Source: Thermoplasma sp. (GTDB lineage Archaea; Thermoplasmatota; Thermoplasmata; Thermoplasmatales; Thermoplasmataceae). From it: a DNA stretch of 64,000 bases. Where the stretch lies: the NCBI RefSeq assembly GCF_008709555.1, contig NZ_VYIJ01000001.1, positions 114,459-178,458 of the forward strand. The letters are read 5' to 3'. Below, one piece after another: positions 56,278 to 64,000 of this stretch. How positions within the stretch are numbered: the stretch's first letter is position 1; the number at the start of each line of letters is the position of its first letter. The notes under the pieces are model-generated. The model searched no databases, was not told the DNA's origin, and saw only the letters and a program-made list of their open reading frames with translations. The position numbers and the translations under genes were made by a program.

Positions 56278-57226
56278 GCATCTCCATCTCTGTATAAAGA
56301 GGAACGGATATCGCAGCGAGATCCGATCCGTTCTCAAGACCAGGAACGATCTTGAAGGGCCTGTACATGCTCTTGAATTCCTCCTTTATCGCATCGTTGA
56401 GAGGATCGAAGAGATCCTTGCCTGCCTTTGAAATGCCACCACCGATTATGACGAGCTCCGGATCAAGTGTATTTATTATATTGACGAGTCCGACGGCAAG
56501 GTAGTATATTGTCTCCTCAAGGATAAGTTGGGAGAACATGTCGCCCTGCTTCTTTCCCTCGAAGACCTTTTCAGCGGTGATCTCGTTGGGTCTGAGCTTT
56601 GAGAAGAAGTCAGAATCTCTCACCGCACGCAGATTCTCGATAACCCTCCTGGCTATTGCTTTTCCGCCGGCCAGTGCCTCGAGGCATCCACGTCTGCCGC
56701 AACCGCAGGTCGGGCCATTGACCATTATCACGTTGTGTCCAATCTCACCGGCCATTCCATGAGCCCCGCGGTAAAGCTTCCCATTTATGAATATGCCGCC
56801 GCCTATCCCGGTGCTTAACGTCATGTACACAAAATTATCGACGTTCCTGCCGGATCCGAAAAGTCTCTCGGCTATGGCCGCTGCCTGTGCATCATTTTCA
56901 AGGAAAGTATCTGTCCTGTAATAATCTTTTATTGGTTCGACGATGTTGAAGTTGCTGAGCCCAAAGATATTTGGAGACGCAATGACAATGCCCCTGTTGC
57001 GATCGACAGGACCTGCGAATATTATCCCTATGAGATCGGGCTTATCAACATGGGCCTTCTTCAGGGCCGCATCGCCCATGGTGATCATTTCATCTATGAG
57101 TCTCTTTTTGCCAAGATGCTTTACGGTGGGCATTCTCACATTTGAGAGTATCTCGCCTGAATCGTTACCGACAACAGTTGATATCTTTGTACCGCCAACA
57201 TCATATCCGAGAATATTCAACGACAC
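56252..57226 (-). CDS. ROK-family sugar kinase (glucokinase-like)
   Basis: The 324-residue protein has the ATP motif YDVGGTKIS, the catalytic Asp112 (LENDAQAAA), His164 (GEIGHN) and the ROK zinc motif CGCGRRGCLE with Cys174, Cys176 and Cys181. It phosphorylates glucose or a related hexose. Thermoplasma also uses a non-phosphorylative glucose route, so another sugar such as N-acetylglucosamine is possible. A small Cys protein gene overlaps its end. Confidence 0.9.
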   Translation of the reverse strand: MSLNILGYDVGGTKISTVVGNDSGEILSNVRMPTVKHLGKKRLIDEMITMGDAALKKAHVDKPDLIGIIFAGPVDRNRGIVIASPNIFGLSNFNIVEPIKDYYRTDTFLENDAQAAAIAERLFGSGRNVDNFVYMTLSTGIGGGIFINGKLYRGAHGMAGEIGHNVIMVNGPTCGCGRRGCLEALAGGKAIARRVIENLRAVRDSDFFSKLRPNEITAEKVFEGKKQGDMFSQLILEETIYYLAVGLVNIINTLDPELVIIGGGISKAGKDLFDPLNDAIKEEFKSMYRPFKIVPGLENGSDLAAISVPLYTEMEMHGEREKQY

Positions 57227-57277
57227 GTTACTTACATTTTAACTTTGTTTATAAGTGTATTGACATATTCAGTATTT

Positions 57278-58366
57278 TTAATCTCTTTTGCTCTTCTTTC
57301 CATAACGGTTCACGTATCCAGATTGGATGAGCAGATCGAGAAGGACGAAGGATGTGAGGCATTCAACTACCGGGACTGCCCTTATCGCGACGCAGGGATC
57401 ATGCCTTCCCTTAACCGTTATTGTTGATCTTTCTGAGGTCGACAGATTTACCGTTTGCTGAGGCAGGTGTATTGAAGGCGTTGGCTTCACCGCGATGGAG
57501 AATTTGATTGGCATGCCATTGGTTATTCCACCCAGAATCCCGCCGTTGTGGTTTGTCCTGGTCACGATTTTCCCATCGATGACATCGAACGGATCGTTTG
57601 CCTCGGACCCGCGCATAGATGCAAGCCGGAATCCATCACCGAACTCTATCGCCTTTACAGCGGGGATGGAGAATATGGCATGCGATATGATGCTCTCCAC
57701 GGAGTCGAAGAATGGTTCACCTATTCCGCCAGGGAAGTTTTCAACGATAGTATCGATCCGTCCGCCTAAACTGTCGCCGGCCTTCATGACCTCCATTATC
57801 AGATTGCGGGATCTCTCATCGCATTCAGGATCTGGCATGCGTGTCTCGAAGTTGTATCTATCGCCGGTGATCCTGTCGCATTCCACATCGCCTATTGATC
57901 TCATGTAGCTCATTATCCTTATGCCCATTCCTTCAAGATACGCCTTGGCTATGGCTCCAGCAGCTACCAAGGGCGCGGTCATCCTGCCTGATAGGAAGCC
58001 TCCACCCTCATAGTTTCTGAATTCACCGTACTTCAGGAAGAGAGTATAATCACTGTGACCAGGTCTCGGGTTCTCTCTCAGTTCGCTGTAATAAGACGAG
58101 ATCACGTTTTTGTTCCTTATAATGATCGTGATCGGACTCCCGTCCGTGTAGCCCTCATGCAGCCCGGAGACGATCTCGATATCATCTTCTTCCTTCCTCT
58201 GGGAGGTCAGTATGCTCGACCCGGGTCTCCTGTACTCCATGTATCTGCGTATGTAGTCAACCGGGACCCTGAAACCGACTGGAAAACCATCTATAGTCGA
58301 TCCTACAAGCTCCCCGTGGGATGATCCAAATATGGTCAGCCTCAGCACATTTCCCAGGGTAAACAT
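57278..58366 (-). CDS. aroC: Chorismate synthase
   Basis: The 362-residue protein has all three family signatures: [45 protein letters not shown] (parts at about residues 105-130) and a C-terminal [13 protein letters not shown]. It converts EPSP to chorismate with reduced FMN, the last step of the shikimate pathway. Other aro genes are not adjacent in the window. Confidence 0.97.
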   Translation of the reverse strand: MFTLGNVLRLTIFGSSHGELVGSTIDGFPVGFRVPVDYIRRYMEYRRPGSSILTSQRKEEDDIEIVSGLHEGYTDGSPITIIIRNKNVISSYYSELRENPRPGHSDYTLFLKYGEFRNYEGGGFLSGRMTAPLVAAGAIAKAYLEGMGIRIMSYMRSIGDVECDRITGDRYNFETRMPDPECDERSRNLIMEVMKAGDSLGGRIDTIVENFPGGIGEPFFDSVESIISHAIFSIPAVKAIEFGDGFRLASMRGSEANDPFDVIDGKIVTRTNHNGGILGGITNGMPIKFSIAVKPTPSIHLPQQTVNLSTSERSTITVKGRHDPCVAIRAVPVVECLTSFVLLDLLIQSGYVNRYGKKSKRD

Positions 58367-58477
58367 CTAGGACACCACCGATTCGGGGAATATTATTGAA
58401 CGTACATAGGCGTATCGATGAATTATGTATATGCTTACAGAAGAGGCCATGTCAATTTATGACAAAATCATATATAT

Positions 58478-59050
58478 TTATTTCCTGAACTTGCTCCTGA
58501 CCGATTCACTCAGTATAAGTGACCCTATGGTGAGAACCATTCTTTCCTTAACGAGAACAGCGGACATTGAGGCATTCTTTATTTCAACGCTGAAGCAGTC
58601 GAACTCTCCCAGACCAAGGTAATCGCATAGGATACTTTTTATCGGATACGCATGGCTTACCACTATGTAACTTCCGTCGTAGTCTTCAAGCAGGGATCGC
58701 ATCCTTCTAACATGAGAGTCCCAGGTCTCCATCTCAAGTTCCTCGCGGGTGCCGTATGGTATCTCGGTTATCCTGCTGTTATTGTATGGACCGAATTCGG
58801 ATTCCCTAGCGCGCTCATCTTTGATCACCGGAAGCCCAGTAGCTGAAGCTATTATCTTTGCGCTCTGATAGGCGCGGAGGATCGGGCTTGATACGATACC
58901 ATCGAAGTCAAGTTCGGCCAGCTGGGCAGCGGTTCTCTGAACCTGAACAATGCCATTTTCTGTTAATGGATAACGATCCTCATCCGATGATATTATACCG
59001 TAGACGTTCGTTTCGCTTTCTCCGTGTCTGACCAGAATGGCCCGATCCAT
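58478..59050 (-). CDS. Histidine phosphatase (phosphoglycerate mutase-like)
   Basis: The 190-residue protein begins MDRAILVRHGESETNVYG, the histidine phosphatase signature. It has SSPILRAYQSA and the second His in YIVVSHAYPI. It may be a phosphoglycerate mutase or a phosphatase of small molecules. The substrate is not evident. It is a distant relative of the gene at 32979. Confidence 0.87.
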   Translation of the reverse strand: MDRAILVRHGESETNVYGIISSDEDRYPLTENGIVQVQRTAAQLAELDFDGIVSSPILRAYQSAKIIASATGLPVIKDERARESEFGPYNNSRITEIPYGTREELEMETWDSHVRRMRSLLEDYDGSYIVVSHAYPIKSILCDYLGLGEFDCFSVEIKNASMSAVLVKERMVLTIGSLILSESVRSKFRK

Positions 59051-59209
59051 TGTAGCGTGATCTCCTTTTTGGTTATTACCTTTTTGAACAAGTTTGTGAC
59101 GAACTTTTTCTATCTGTTCGTTGAAGATGCATATATCTTGCAGGACTACAAAATAACTTAACGGCTTCTAACAGATTCACTCATGCGGAAAATGTATTTG
59201 TATCCAGGT

Positions 59210-59968
59210 TCATAGCGGAAATTTCGTTATCCCACCGTCTACAGGAATATTTGTTCCGTTCACGTAAGAGGATCTCTCAGAGAGCAGAAATTCAACGACC
59301 TCACCGATCTCTTCTGGTTCACCGACCCTGCGCAGAGGTACGTCACCGCTGAGCCTGCGCATGCCTTCAGCACGATCCACATTGGACTTTATCACATCGC
59401 GCAGCCTTTCCGTATTGATATAGCCCTGGGATATGGTGTTTATTCTTATGCCAAACTTGGAGACTTCGAGCGATAGGTTCTTGGCAAGAGCAACAACTGC
59501 CGATCTTATTGAAGATGAGAGCGAAAATCCTTCCATGGGTTCCCGTACGGTCATCGATGTCACATAAACTATCGACCCCTTTCTTGCCCTTATCATATCT
59601 GTAAGTGCTTCACGCGTGAGTCTGACCGTTGACATTAATATCATATCTATGGCGTATTTCCAATCATCTTCGCCGAGCTCAATAAATCCGGCCACTCTCG
59701 GGTCACCATAGTTCACCACTAGATTCTCTATGCTTCCATAGTTTTCTCTATGCTTTCTGGCCACCATCTCTATATCCTCGGGTTTTGATAGATCAGCTGA
59801 AAGAACGAGGGGTTCTGTGCCGAACTTGGTCCGGATCTCCTTTTTTACCTCCATAAGCTTGTTTTCATTGCGCGAGAAGAGGGTGAGCTTGTAACCAGAA
59901 CGAGAGAGAACATAGGCTATTCCCTTACCTATTCCGCTGGAAGCTGCAGAGATTATAGCATTTGGCAT
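59210..59968 (-). CDS. SDR-family protein lacking the Tyr/Lys catalytic pair
   Basis: The 252-residue Rossmann protein has the SDR cofactor motif ISAASSGIGKG (6-16), an N-Y-G motif near residue 86 where NNAG is usual, and Ser138. At the YxxxK position it has Ser151 and Arg155. It resembles the SDR subgroup annotated as ketoacyl reductase-like proteins without the active Tyr. It may use other chemistry or bind NAD(P) without classical reduction. No operon partner is apparent. Confidence 0.8.
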   Translation of the reverse strand: MPNAIISAASSGIGKGIAYVLSRSGYKLTLFSRNENKLMEVKKEIRTKFGTEPLVLSADLSKPEDIEMVARKHRENYGSIENLVVNYGDPRVAGFIELGEDDWKYAIDMILMSTVRLTREALTDMIRARKGSIVYVTSMTVREPMEGFSLSSSIRSAVVALAKNLSLEVSKFGIRINTISQGYINTERLRDVIKSNVDRAEGMRRLSGDVPLRRVGEPEEIGEVVEFLLSERSSYVNGTNIPVDGGITKFPL

Positions 59969-60105
59969 ATTTAAGCTAACATGCCATCATATTATTAATT
60001 TTATGCGCTGCATTCGCAGGCAACTTCTGGATCAATTGGCATAAAGTAAAAATTTTCAATATATATAGATGGATAAAGATAAAGGTGATCATGATATATC
60101 ATATT

Positions 60106-60903
60106 TCAATAGTTCCATTCCCAGATCGTGATGGATGAGGAAGGTTTCATGGATATACCATCCGTCAAAGCCTTTCTGACATAGAATGTGACGAGCCCAG
60201 GCAACCGTTTGTGATCCTCAATGAACGATTCTGCATCATTCGCATCATTCACCACGAAATCGGTCCCACCTTCATAGGCATCAAAATAGACAAGGAGATT
60301 CCCGGAGGAAATTATATTGCCGGCATACTTTGTAAAGATCTGTTTAGGGTCATCAAGGCACACGTACTTCCAGTCGATGAAGAAGCACTTTTGAGTTCCA
60401 GAGTATTCCTCAATTAACGGCTTCGGTTGCTGACCATGGGAGTCCTCTTCATGGAATGTGTATATCATGAACTCCTCCACAGACTTGAATCCAAACTTTT
60501 TAACAAGGCTCAGTGATGGTTCGTTCCAGGAGTAGACGGCTGATCTCAACTTCCCCGTCTGACCACTGAGAAATTCGATGGTCTCCTTCATGATCCGTGT
60601 TCCCAGCTTGGACCCTCGATGATCCGGATGAATCCTAAGCCCACCAAGCATAATCGATCCATCAAGCAGCTTCTCAATATGTATTGTGGCAACAGGATGC
60701 CCATACATTCTAAGAACATAAACGGATCCTTCACTGACCCATTTCTCTATGACCTTGTCTACATAGTCCTCCATTGTACCTGTGTGTCCCAACTTCTGAT
60801 ACAGATCTGCGTAATATCCCACCTTCCATGTGCTTGATGTGAATTTCCTGATCTCTTCAACGTCTGAGTATGAACCACGGTCGAATACGATATCTCCTGG
60901 CAT
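60106..60903 (-). CDS. GNAT-family N-acetyltransferase with C-terminal extension
   Basis: Residues 1-155 form a GNAT domain with the acetyl-CoA loop HPDHRGSKLGTRIM and the motif B region YSWNEPSLSLVKKFGFK. The remaining 110 residues form a second alpha/beta domain of unknown role. The acceptor is unknown. It stands alone. The 250 bp to the next gene contain only that gene's promoter. Confidence 0.8.
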   Translation of the reverse strand: MPGDIVFDRGSYSDVEEIRKFTSSTWKVGYYADLYQKLGHTGTMEDYVDKVIEKWVSEGSVYVLRMYGHPVATIHIEKLLDGSIMLGGLRIHPDHRGSKLGTRIMKETIEFLSGQTGKLRSAVYSWNEPSLSLVKKFGFKSVEEFMIYTFHEEDSHGQQPKPLIEEYSGTQKCFFIDWKYVCLDDPKQIFTKYAGNIISSGNLLVYFDAYEGGTDFVVNDANDAESFIEDHKRLPGLVTFYVRKALTDGISMKPSSSITIWEWNY

Positions 60904-61171
60904 CGGCTTCGTTATTATTGATGCGTATTAATCGATTGTGAATGCGATCATCATGGAGTTTTATACGGTATATATCAGGTATATGAGAACATTGCTTTGG
61001 TGAATATCCCTAAAAGATAGGTTTTAGGTAATCTCCATAAAAATGGATATGAATAAAAGCATCAAAATCGTCTCGTTTCCTCGGGCGACAAACTTATAGA
61101 CCTCATGCATCGAGTATCGCTGAGATTATTTTTTTACAAACTATTTAATAATGATTATCCAATATCTAAAT

Positions 61172-62818
61172 ATGGCTAATAGTGTAGCGAATGTTATAAT
61201 AAATACGCTTGCTGATCTTGGGGTAAAGAGGATCTATGGGCTGCCTGGCGACTCAATCAATCCACTTGTTGACTCCATACGGACGCAATATAAGATAGAA
61301 TTCGTACAGGTCAGGCATGAAGAGGGTGCATCGTTGGAAGCTACTTTTGAGGCAAAATTCACGGGCGAATTAACAGTATGTATGGGTACATCTGGTCCGG
61401 GTTCTATTCATTTGATCAATGGACTATATGAAGCGAAGATGAGCAGGATACCAGTTCTAGCATTGACTGGGCAGATAGAAACCGATCTGCTCTATCGTGA
61501 TTATTTTCAAGAAGTAGATCTAGATCGACTCTTTGATGATGTCTCAGTATTCAATGCACAGATTGTCAATCCGGATTCTGCATCGTATGTCTTGCAAAGG
61601 GCCTATCGCGAAAGCATTTCAAAGCATGGAGTTTCCCATCTGACGGTGCCAGTTGATATATTAAGAATGAATGCAGATTATCAACCCGTTCAACTCAGTA
61701 GAATAGAGACTCCACATTTCGTCGTAGATCCATCACCTGCGGAGAAATTATTGAACGAGAGCAAGCACCCACTGCTATTTGTAGGCCGTGGCGCCATTGG
61801 ACAAACTGAAGAAATAATAAAATTTGCAGAGAAGATAGGATCGCCTATATTATATAGCGTAAATGCAAAGGGCCTGCTTGACGATGATGATCCAAAAGTG
61901 ATGGGTCCACTGGGCCTGCTTGGAACTAGAACATCTGTCGAGGCTATGAAAAGGGCTGATCTGATAATACTCCTTGGCACCATTTTCCCTTACGTTTCCT
62001 TCATAAACGAAAAGGCCAAGGTTTTGCAAGTAGATGTAGACTCAACCAATATAGGAAAGAGGGTCCATGTTGATGTAGCGTACCAGTGTACAGTTGCAGA
62101 TTTCCTAGCAAAAGTCAAACCAGATGAGAAGAAGGAAAAGTTCTATGCCGAGATCTTGAAAGAGAAGGAAGACTGGATATCCAGTATGATGAAGCTTGAG
62201 TCAGATATGGCAAAACCAATAAAACCAGAATTTCTTGCAAAGATTATATCTAAAAAAGCGAATAGAGACGCTGTCTTCATCGTCGATACCGGAAATGTTA
62301 CGGTGTGGGCGACAAGACATATAAAGGGCTGGCCAGATCGTACATTTCTCCTGTCTCCCTGGCTCGGTACCATGGGTGTTGGTATACCGGGTGCAGTTGG
62401 TGTTTCATTCGCTACGGATAGACAGGTAATAGCCATAACTGGTGACGGAAGTGCGGCTATGACTATGATGGAACTTATAACTGCTAAGAAATATAACAGA
62501 CCTGTGAAAATAGTAATTTTCAATAATTCAAAGCTCGGCATGATAAAGTTCGAAGAGGAGGTTATGGGCTATCCAGAATGGGGCGTTGACCTCCTGAATC
62601 CTGACTTTTCAAAGATAGCAGAAGCCATAGGCATAAATGGTATAAGGGTAGAAGAACCGGATAAGGTAGAGCCAGCTGTGCAAGAATTTCTTAAGGTTGA
62701 AGGGCCTGCGGTGTTAGATGCAGTAGTGGACGGTGATGAGAGGCCAATGCCACCAAAGCTGACATTTGCGCAGATAAAAGGATATGTGACTTCAATACTC
62801 AGAGAAAAAATCGAATGA
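61172..62818 (+). CDS. TPP-dependent pyruvate oxidase-like enzyme
   Basis: The protein of about 548 residues has the catalytic Glu in RHEEGASLEA, the FAD/ADP-domain middle part and the TPP motif GDGSAAMTMMELITAKKYN followed by NNSK. The segment FQEVDLDRLFDDVSVFNAQI is nearer to pyruvate oxidase (PoxB) than to acetolactate synthase. It would decarboxylate pyruvate to acetate, or to acetyl phosphate. I use the ATG at 61172, which fits the TATA box at 61140-61152. The ATG at 61151 lies inside it. Confidence 0.85.
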   Translation: MANSVANVIINTLADLGVKRIYGLPGDSINPLVDSIRTQYKIEFVQVRHEEGASLEATFEAKFTGELTVCMGTSGPGSIHLINGLYEAKMSRIPVLALTGQIETDLLYRDYFQEVDLDRLFDDVSVFNAQIVNPDSASYVLQRAYRESISKHGVSHLTVPVDILRMNADYQPVQLSRIETPHFVVDPSPAEKLLNESKHPLLFVGRGAIGQTEEIIKFAEKIGSPILYSVNAKGLLDDDDPKVMGPLGLLGTRTSVEAMKRADLIILLGTIFPYVSFINEKAKVLQVDVDSTNIGKRVHVDVAYQCTVADFLAKVKPDEKKEKFYAEILKEKEDWISSMMKLESDMAKPIKPEFLAKIISKKANRDAVFIVDTGNVTVWATRHIKGWPDRTFLLSPWLGTMGVGIPGAVGVSFATDRQVIAITGDGSAAMTMMELITAKKYNRPVKIVIFNNSKLGMIKFEEEVMGYPEWGVDLLNPDFSKIAEAIGINGIRVEEPDKVEPAVQEFLKVEGPAVLDAVVDGDERPMPPKLTFAQIKGYVTSILREKIE

Positions 62819-62852
62819 AAATATCTCTGTTTAATTTTATATTATTGTATCT

Positions 62853-64000
62853 TCATTTTACGTTTAATTGCTTTATTCTGTCCAGCAGTTTCCTGTTCAA
62901 ATTCAGGAGCTCTGCGCCCTTCGCCAGCCCCATGCTTATGTTCTTCGATCCTATGTTCCGGATCACGTCCTCAGCATCAGGATGATCTATTCCAACCACA
63001 GGTAGTATGATCTCTACGGTTCTGGATGCTGTTCTGTTACCTGTGAAATATCTGATCACCAGCTTCATTATCCTCTCCAGGTTAGAAAATATGAATTCAC
63101 GTCCGGGAAGCGTTTCAAGGGCAGAGCTGAAGAACGTTATCATATCCTGTTTTTTTATCTCCGTCTTCTCTATCATGCCGTATATTGTGGATAGATCTGT
63201 GCTTGACTTGAGTTTCCCGAAAGCGGATATTATCCTGACCCTGTCTTCGTCCCTGTCCACAGACCTGAATTTCTCGAGGAGGCCCTTTAAATCCCCAGTA
63301 ACTAGTGCATACGCTGTTGCTATAGAGCTCCTCATCTCAGGTTCTGAGCCGTCGAAATCCCTGAAGTTCTTTGAAATTTCCTCGGCATATGATTCATCCA
63401 CTATACAGTAGAGTCTGGATACACGGCCAAGGGCTATCTTAAGATTCTCATCCTGCTTCCCTGTAAGATACTGCATCCTGGACTTGCAGAACATTCTCAT
63501 GTCATCATCGAAGAAATGCGTAAGCATGTGCAGATACTCGAACTGACCTACTAGAGCGGTTATAACATTATGATCCTCGTCTTCGAAAAAGTTCCTTATT
63601 CGCTGCCTGTAGGTTTCGGGATCAATCTTTCCGGACAGAAGTAAGGCGAAGAGGTCATCAACGAGGCCGATCCTATCCAGGGAAGACAGATCACCTAAAT
63701 GAGACATAACTTCGGAGAACGTTGCATCATCATAGAGAACGCGATAGAAGCCTATGCTGTCCGCATTGATTTTCACAAAGTTATCGGCTTCTATTTCCGT
63801 CTCACCCTCCAAAAGTATCCGCTCGACCCTTTCCTTCCTCTTTATGTTAACAGGCACTGGCCAACTCCCTTCTTCGCTTCCATCAAGCAGAAAACGACTC
63901 TGCTTCAGCACTATCTTCTTTCCGATCTTCTTTGCCTCAATAACTGGATATCCAGGGTTCTTTATCCAGTACTCCATCACACGCTTCACCGGTTTACCTG
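62853..64000 (-). CDS. M1 aminopeptidase, tricorn-interacting factor F2/F3-like (C-terminal part)
   Basis: The frame runs past the right edge, and what is seen (about 380 residues) is the ERAP1-like C-terminal half of an M1 aminopeptidase. It starts with GKPVKRVMEYWIKNPGYPV, then a beta-sandwich and a helical alpha-solenoid domain. Thermoplasma factors F2 and F3 trim peptides released by the proteasome and the tricorn protease to free amino acids. The HExxH zinc site lies beyond the window. Which of the two factors this is cannot be told. Confidence 0.9.
   Translation of the reverse strand, partial: GKPVKRVMEYWIKNPGYPVIEAKKIGKKIVLKQSRFLLDGSEEGSWPVPVNIKRKERVERILLEGETEIEADNFVKINADSIGFYRVLYDDATFSEVMSHLGDLSSLDRIGLVDDLFALLLSGKIDPETYRQRIRNFFEDEDHNVITALVGQFEYLHMLTHFFDDDMRMFCKSRMQYLTGKQDENLKIALGRVSRLYCIVDESYAEEISKNFRDFDGSEPEMRSSIATAYALVTGDLKGLLEKFRSVDRDEDRVRIISAFGKLKSSTDLSTIYGMIEKTEIKKQDMITFFSSALETLPGREFIFSNLERIMKLVIRYFTGNRTASRTVEIILPVVGIDHPDAEDVIRNIGSKNISMGLAKGAELLNLNRKLLDRIKQLNVK

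Noticed and set aside
1..64000. CRISPR arrays or rRNA genes
   Set aside because: No regularly spaced direct repeats and no recognisable 16S, 23S or 5S rRNA sequence were seen on reading through the window.

Overview
The window looks like a chromosome segment of a thermoacidophilic euryarchaeon of the genus Thermoplasma, most likely T. acidophilum or a very close relative. The proteasome beta subunit at 20355 agrees, from memory, almost residue for residue with the T. acidophilum protein. Other genes fit the same group: a tricorn-interacting aminopeptidase at the right edge, a split transketolase, a KDG aldolase, archaeal aIF2-beta, Orc1/Cdc6, UPF0147 and FttA/aCPSF1. First genes of transcription units mostly start about 20-30 bp after an A/T-rich TATA box (leaderless), while downstream genes have Shine-Dalgarno sites or overlap the preceding stop codon. 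No identification was checked by database search.

Layout. 1-2300 (minus): a three-gene cluster resembling the VirB2/VirB6/VirB4 core of conjugation and the archaeal Ced/Ted DNA-import machines. 2340-8090: purD, scpB, an NCS1 permease, a dUTPase, a thioesterase and UPF0147. 8180-14220: an IS605-like remnant, a regulator, a GT-C-like membrane protein, an aldehyde dehydrogenase and a MOP flippase. 14249-20130: aIF2-beta with a TRAM domain, a ribbon-helix-helix plus FtsZ-like operon, a dead IS200 transposase gene, an AsnC-type regulator divergent from an AsnRS-like asparagine synthetase, an MFS pump and a CBS protein. 20300-24650: psmB, fttA and a heavily sequon-bearing surface protein. 24672-28049 (minus): KDG aldolase, two transketolase halves and transaldolase, a central sugar cluster. 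28050-36761: a divergent control region with three inverted repeats, an APC permease, NAD kinase overlapping a JAMM protease, a tRNA-Leu and the porGDAB operon. 36779-42921: a methyltransferase, a radical SAM/SPASM protein, a GDPD / G3P dehydrogenase / CoxG-like operon and a second APC permease. 42922-54208: gdhA, orc1/cdc6, folC, a second tRNA-Leu, pheS, a polytopic membrane protein, an ABC exporter and a rhodanese. 54242-64000: a Dam-type methylase, a tRNA-Arg with an unusual anticodon loop, a ROK sugar kinase, aroC, a phosphatase, a degenerate SDR, a GNAT protein, a pyruvate-oxidase-like enzyme and the C-terminal part of an M1 aminopeptidase.

Function. The gene set fits a peptide- and sugar-scavenging heterotroph: amino-acid and nucleobase permeases, glutamate dehydrogenase, pyruvate:ferredoxin oxidoreductase, sugar kinase, KDG aldolase and the non-oxidative pentose phosphate enzymes, plus parts of the proteasome-linked protein degradation system.

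Most interesting. (1) The DNA-transfer-like cluster at the left edge. (2) A 248-residue FtsZ-like protein that seems to end at the T7 loop and lacks the canonical tubulin signature, co-transcribed with a ribbon-helix-helix regulator. (3) A dispersed family of at least six IS605-type right-end / omega-RNA-like remnants with no intact tnpB nearby. (4) Three consecutive perfect inverted repeats between kdgA and the divergent permease gene.
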